DNA from: Joyebacterum sp964521425
GTDB lineage: Bacteria; Joyebacterota; Joyebacteria; Joyebacterales; Joyebacteraceae
Length of the DNA stretch: 64,000 nt
NCBI GenBank assembly: GCA_964521425.1
Contig: CAZFRO010000001.1
Span: 1-64,000 of the forward strand
Direction of reading: 5' to 3'
Shown piece by piece: positions 62,548 through 64,000 of the stretch (positions within the stretch are counted from its first letter, which is position 1; every line of letters starts with the position of its first letter). The notes beneath the pieces are model-generated. The model was given only the letters and a program-made list of their open reading frames with translations. It was not told where the DNA came from and did not search any database. The position numbers were made by a program, and so were the translations under genes.

Positions 62548-63414
62548 ATGACAGGACATGCGAACGAGGTGCGGGTAGGGATAGTGCTCACTTTGGCCCT
62601 CGTGATACTGGTCGTCGGCATCCTGTGGCTGAGCGGCGCCAGGTTCGGAGACGAGACCTACTCGTTCGGCATCATCTTCAGTGAGGTCGGTGGCCTTGGA
62701 GTGACGGACAAAGTAACGGTGGCGGGACTTGAGGCGGGTGAAGTGTCCGAGCTTACGCTTTCGGCGCGAGGCGCTGTCCTTGTGGACGTTCACGTCAACG
62801 TGGGTGTCAGAATCCCCATCGATTCGCGTATCACAATCGGGAGCTACGGTTTTCTGGGGGGGAAGCACGTGAATGTCCGTCCCGGAACGAGTTCCGTCTA
62901 CATCGAGCCGGGCGCGACCATCGTAGGTGCCTATGAGAAGGGCATGAGCGACGTCGTGAGCGAGATGGGTGAGGCCCTGATCGAGATCAGGCAGGTCCTG
63001 AAGACCGCCGATGAGATACTGACGGACGCCGAGGGCAAGGCGCAGATCAAGCGGACCCTTGGCAAGGCCGAAGAAGCTGCCGGAACACTCAACCTGGCCA
63101 TCACGGATCTGAGAGTTGTCGCCGCCGATCTCAAGGGGTTCATCCAGGCGAAGCGAGACCCGGCGTCGGAGGCGATCGATTCGATAGCCGAGGCGTCCGA
63201 GACATTCGCCGAGGTTGGGGGGAAGCTGGATACGATAGCGGCGTCACTCGACTCCATCGTGACTCGCGTTGAGAGCGGCGAGGGTACTCTTGGAAAGCTG
63301 GTCAACGACGAGCAGGTCTACGACGAGTTCATGGCCGTCATCAAGGAGGTCAGGGATCTCGTGGCGGATATCCGGGAAGACCCGAAGAGCTTCGTGAGGT
63401 TCTCCATCTTCTAG
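62548..63414 (+). CDS. mlaD: MlaD/MCE-domain substrate-binding protein
   Basis: 288 aa. One N-terminal TM (about 8-28), one MCE domain (about 36-115, VGGLGVTDKVTVAGLEAGEV and YGFLGGKHVNVRPG) and a long C-terminal alpha-helical part (about 140-280) as in extended MCE proteins. It presents lipids to MlaE/F. The Mla periplasmic shuttle (MlaC) and outer-membrane MlaA are not in the window. ATG 62548 with CCGGAGG. Confidence 0.92.
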   Translation: MTGHANEVRVGIVLTLALVILVVGILWLSGARFGDETYSFGIIFSEVGGLGVTDKVTVAGLEAGEVSELTLSARGAVLVDVHVNVGVRIPIDSRITIGSYGFLGGKHVNVRPGTSSVYIEPGATIVGAYEKGMSDVVSEMGEALIEIRQVLKTADEILTDAEGKAQIKRTLGKAEEAAGTLNLAITDLRVVAADLKGFIQAKRDPASEAIDSIAEASETFAEVGGKLDTIAASLDSIVTRVESGEGTLGKLVNDEQVYDEFMAVIKEVRDLVADIREDPKSFVRFSIF

Positions 63415-63424
63415 CAGGACCAGA

Positions 63425-63446
63425 GCCGGTGACCACCGTCACCGGC
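63425..63446. terminator. Perfect 9-bp hairpin between mlaD and radA
   Basis: GCCGGTGAC-CACC-GTCACCGGC lies 11 bp after the mlaD stop. There is no T-run, so it is only a candidate terminator. It separates the mla genes from radA, which begins about 100 bp later. Confidence 0.4.
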
Positions 63447-63549
63447 GCCGCCCATCCAGTTGCCGAAGAGCACCATGCCCTTGCTGCTGGCCGCATCGTG
63501 CCATGCCCCGTGCCGCCGGCTGGATTCCGCCCCCATGTGGAGCGCACGC

Positions 63550-64000
63550 GTGAAAAAGAGAACGGTCTTCTTCTGTAAGGAATGTGGCAACGAGTCGCCC
63601 AAGTGGCTCGGGAAGTGTCCGGGATGCGGTGAGTGGAACACGCTCGTCGAGCAAGATGTGGGACCTCGTGCAGACGGGAGGCGAGGGGGGCATCCTGAGA
63701 CTTCCGCTCCGGCTCCGGTTCCGCTCAATCGGGTCGGTGATGACAAGCGAGAGCGACTCCCCACAGGTATCGGCGAGTTCGACAGAACACTCGGGGGAGG
63801 AGTCGTGCCTGGGTCCGTGGTTCTGGTGGGCGGCGATCCCGGGATCGGTAAATCCACGATCCTCCTGCAGGTGAGCGAGGCCGTCGCGCGGCAGGGGGAG
63901 ATCGTGCTCTACGTGAGCGGTGAGGAGTCTGCTTCTCAGATCCGTATGCGCGCGAAGAGGTTGGGGATCGACTCTGATAGAATAGTCCTCTTTGGCGAGA
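63550..64000 (+). CDS. radA: DNA repair protein RadA (5' part; continues beyond the window)
   Basis: The first 150 codons are visible. Zinc finger FFCKECGNESPKW then CPGCGEWNTL, and Walker A GGDPGIGKST with VLYVSGEESASQI. RadA is a RecA-like branch-migration helicase. GTG 63550 with GGAG upstream gives the family start KKRTVFFCKECG; ATG 63535 is the alternative. Truncated by the window end, not by mutation. Confidence 0.93.
   Translation, partial: MKKRTVFFCKECGNESPKWLGKCPGCGEWNTLVEQDVGPRADGRRGGHPETSAPAPVPLNRVGDDKRERLPTGIGEFDRTLGGGVVPGSVVLVGGDPGIGKSTILLQVSEAVARQGEIVLYVSGEESASQIRMRAKRLGIDSDRIVLFGE

Overview
This 64 kb window is high-GC, tightly packed chromosome of a Gram-negative bacterium. 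Outer-membrane machinery is explicit (mlaE/F/D-type lipid transport, a LolA-like protein with a LolCDE-like ABC system, a predicted beta-barrel). Two secreted enzymes end in the FlgD-like/type-A C-terminal domain typical of uncultured FCB-group and related phyla (Eisenbacteria, Krumholzibacteriota or Latescibacterota-like lineages). That placement is inference from gene content only; no rRNA or tRNA gene is present in the window.

Layout. (1) About 1-3.0 kb is an integron gene-cassette array: two near-identical 138-bp attC sites and three more degenerate ones punctuate a reversed HigB/HigA-like toxin-antitoxin cassette, a DUF3795 protein, a methyltransferase, a tiny cassette and a beta-carbonic-anhydrase-like protein. 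No integrase lies in the window. The array is bounded by an IS481-type terminal end at bases 1-50 and by a complete IS481-like element (about 2997-4313) whose transposase has one in-frame TGA. (2) 4.3-18.1 kb is chromosomal: a flavodoxin-family gene beheaded by the IS, a GNAT, an octaheme hydroxylamine-oxidoreductase-like cytochrome with a small secreted neighbour, several membrane proteins, a beta-helix protein, MFS, nitroreductase, NifX-like, alkaline phosphatase lipoprotein, DHODH-like, YjbQ, a lipoprotein and a methyltransferase. (3) 18.3-28.9 kb: histidine ammonia-lyase, glnS, a sirtuin, a large secreted protein with about 11 GD/Y/QG repeats, a permease relic and a tricorn-like protease. 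(4) 29-35.3 kb: LolA-like protein, two FtsX-type permeases, ATPase and outer-membrane barrel, arranged as one export/sorting operon. (5) 35.3-42.3 kb: a glycoside (probably mannoside) utilisation cluster made of a CBM9-like protein, an SSS symporter, GH130 and GH38.

(6) 42.3-45.7 kb is accessory in character: a nuclease-like DUF gene with a triplicated start region, two VOC proteins, small unknowns, a UbiA-family gene broken by one TAG, and a relict half attC site of the same family as the 5' array but about 41 kb away and inverted. (7) 45.7-49.8 kb: two secreted hydrolases sharing a nearly identical C-terminal sorting tail at the DNA level. (8) 50-53.3 kb: a coiled-coil membrane protein, a methyltransferase and an asparagine-synthetase homologue lacking the catalytic N-terminal cysteine. 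(9) 53.4-64 kb is conserved housekeeping: NFACT (rqcH), then from a clear sigma70-type promoter yicC-remA-gmk-rpoZ-coaBC-udg-dnaB, mlaE-mlaF-mlaD and the start of radA.

There is no stretch above 300 bp without a gene or mobile element. TGA is an ordinary stop codon here, so the three genes with single in-frame stops (transposase, the neighbour of the octaheme cytochrome, UbiA) are most simply decaying genes or assembly errors.
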